Positions 63,462 to 64,000 of a stretch of DNA of 64,000 nucleotides are shown here, one piece after another. Position 1 is the stretch's first letter. Each line of letters opens with the position of its first letter. A model generated the notes under the pieces. It saw nothing but the letters and a program-made list of their open reading frames with translations, did no database searches and was not told the origin of the DNA. This DNA is from Xylaria sp. FL1777 (lineage: Eukaryota; Ascomycota; Sordariomycetes; Xylariales; Xylariaceae). The position numbers and the translations under genes were made by a program. The stretch lies in contig MU400524.1 of assembly GCA_022578965.1 (NCBI GenBank), forward strand, positions 124,001-188,000. The letters run 5' to 3'.

Positions 63462-63702
63462 TCACTCGTCCTCAGCGTACCAGGCATAGGCTATAGCATC
63501 ATCGTCATCGTTACCAGACGCGCCCTGGGTTTCGACCTTAGGTTCTCGTTTCACTACTGTAGATAGTCTTAATAAATATACTCCTAGAATACGGTATAGA
63601 TATATATATATATGACTTGCCTTCCTGAGAAGGAGTACTTGGCAGCGCGGCACCAAGCGCTAATGATGCAAAAACGGCGATGAGGAATTTTGCGAATTGC
63701 AT
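63462..63702 (-). CDS. Small secreted precursor peptide with Kex2-type site, two exons, 58 residues
   Basis: The exons are 63702-63621 and 63556-63462. The 64-bp intron is GC-AG (GCAAGT...CTACAG) and contains a TA microsatellite. Joining the exons gives one frame ending TGA. Residues 1-19 form a clear signal peptide (MQFAKFL, then a hydrophobic core ending in Ala). A short propeptide ends in Lys30-Arg31, a Kex2-type cleavage site, leaving a 27-residue acidic peptide with a run of four Asp (44-47), an aromatic AYAWY segment and an acidic tail. There is no Cys. I recognise no family. Such layouts occur in fungal pheromone, ribosomal-peptide and effector precursors; none is proven. Neither exon alone looks like a gene, and the exon 1 start has an ACATG context with TATA boxes upstream. 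Confidence 0.72.
63596..63613. repeat. TA microsatellite inside the GC-AG intron
   Basis: A run of about eight TA dinucleotides just downstream of the 5' splice site of the secreted-peptide gene. Length variation here would alter intron size but not the coding sequence. Confidence 0.8.
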
Positions 63703-64000
63703 GTCGATAGTGACTTAAGAACAACGAAGAAGTGATGTTGAAATTTATACCAATATGTCGTGAGAGTAGTTGATAGAATTCGAAGGTTTTGAGCAATGTG
63801 ATATCCCAGTTAAGTCTCTCTCATCAGCAGGGAAGATAATCCCCTTTATAAGTAGCTGCATAGGACATAGGATCAACCCTAAGCACTTATGCTAGATGAT
63901 TTGGTCTTTAATCACGAGAGAAGGTCTCGTATACCTAGTATTCCACTATGTGTTGTCGCTGTGTCAAATCTCTAAGAAATTGTAATATATATTATAGGGT
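63703..64000. other. Upstream region of the secreted-peptide gene, to window end
   Basis: Normal composition. Apart from the TATA candidates I see no other gene. Confidence 0.45.
63742..63850 (-). promoter_or_regulatory. TATA-box candidates for the secreted-peptide gene
   Basis: On the minus strand TATAAAGGGG lies at 63841-63850, about 140 bases before the start codon, and TATAAATT at 63742-63749, about 40 bases before it. The segment between the second box and the ATG (CAACATCACTTCTTCG) resembles a fungal transcription-start leader. Which box is used cannot be decided from sequence. Confidence 0.35.

Noticed and set aside
63584..63796. Two overlapping minus-strand frames (63462-63656 and 63584-63796) as separate genes
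   Set aside because: The first is exon 2 plus unspliced intron; the second is an out-of-frame reading of exon 1. The spliced model explains both.

Overview
The window looks like part of a filamentous ascomycete chromosome (Pezizomycotina, plausibly a Sordariomycete). The evidence is short spliceosomal introns, a 14-helix fungal MFS carrier, a Kex2-type secreted precursor, intergenic DNA full of TACCTA/TAGGTA words, and a long A+T-rich block of transposons with RIP-like C-to-T / G-to-A decay. The species cannot be named from the sequence alone.

Positions 1 to about 58,950 form one very A+T-rich block with no intact gene. It holds four copies of one Ty3/Gypsy chromovirus of about 7.7 kb (called family A here): copy 1 at 1-7603 (minus, left end outside the window), copy 2 at 22045-29751 (plus), copy 3 at 42238-49939 (plus) and copy 4 at 50714-58414 (minus). 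Each has 496-497 bp LTRs. The three complete copies have matching 5-bp target duplications. Copy 2 sits inside a second chromodomain Gypsy element (family B, 18766-33406, 304-bp LTRs, target duplication CTATA), just upstream of its reverse transcriptase. In every copy the RT catalytic Asp-Asp pair has become Asn-Asn by G-to-A change, and all frames are full of stops, so none is autonomous.

The block also holds a decayed DNA transposon of about 3.6 kb (9016-12593) with an exact 8-bp target duplication. A related non-autonomous foldback element lies at 35917-36552, again with an exact 8-bp duplication. That small element has ordinary base composition, is not visibly mutated, and carries a 195-bp solo-LTR-like insertion with its own 5-bp duplication. 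Minisatellites (units of 51, 24, 21, 17 and about 60 bp) and inverted repeats lie in the remaining A+T-rich sequence, which otherwise shows nothing I can identify.

Near 58,950 composition changes abruptly to normal genic DNA. Three genes follow, all on the minus strand: a 63-residue charged protein (59411-59602), a three-exon DHA2-type MFS efflux carrier of 545 residues (60214-61969), and a two-exon 58-residue secreted precursor with a Lys-Arg processing site and a GC-AG intron (63462-63702). A small processed secreted peptide near an efflux carrier at the edge of a transposon block could be the border of a peptide-metabolite or effector locus, but no maturation enzyme is visible inside the window.
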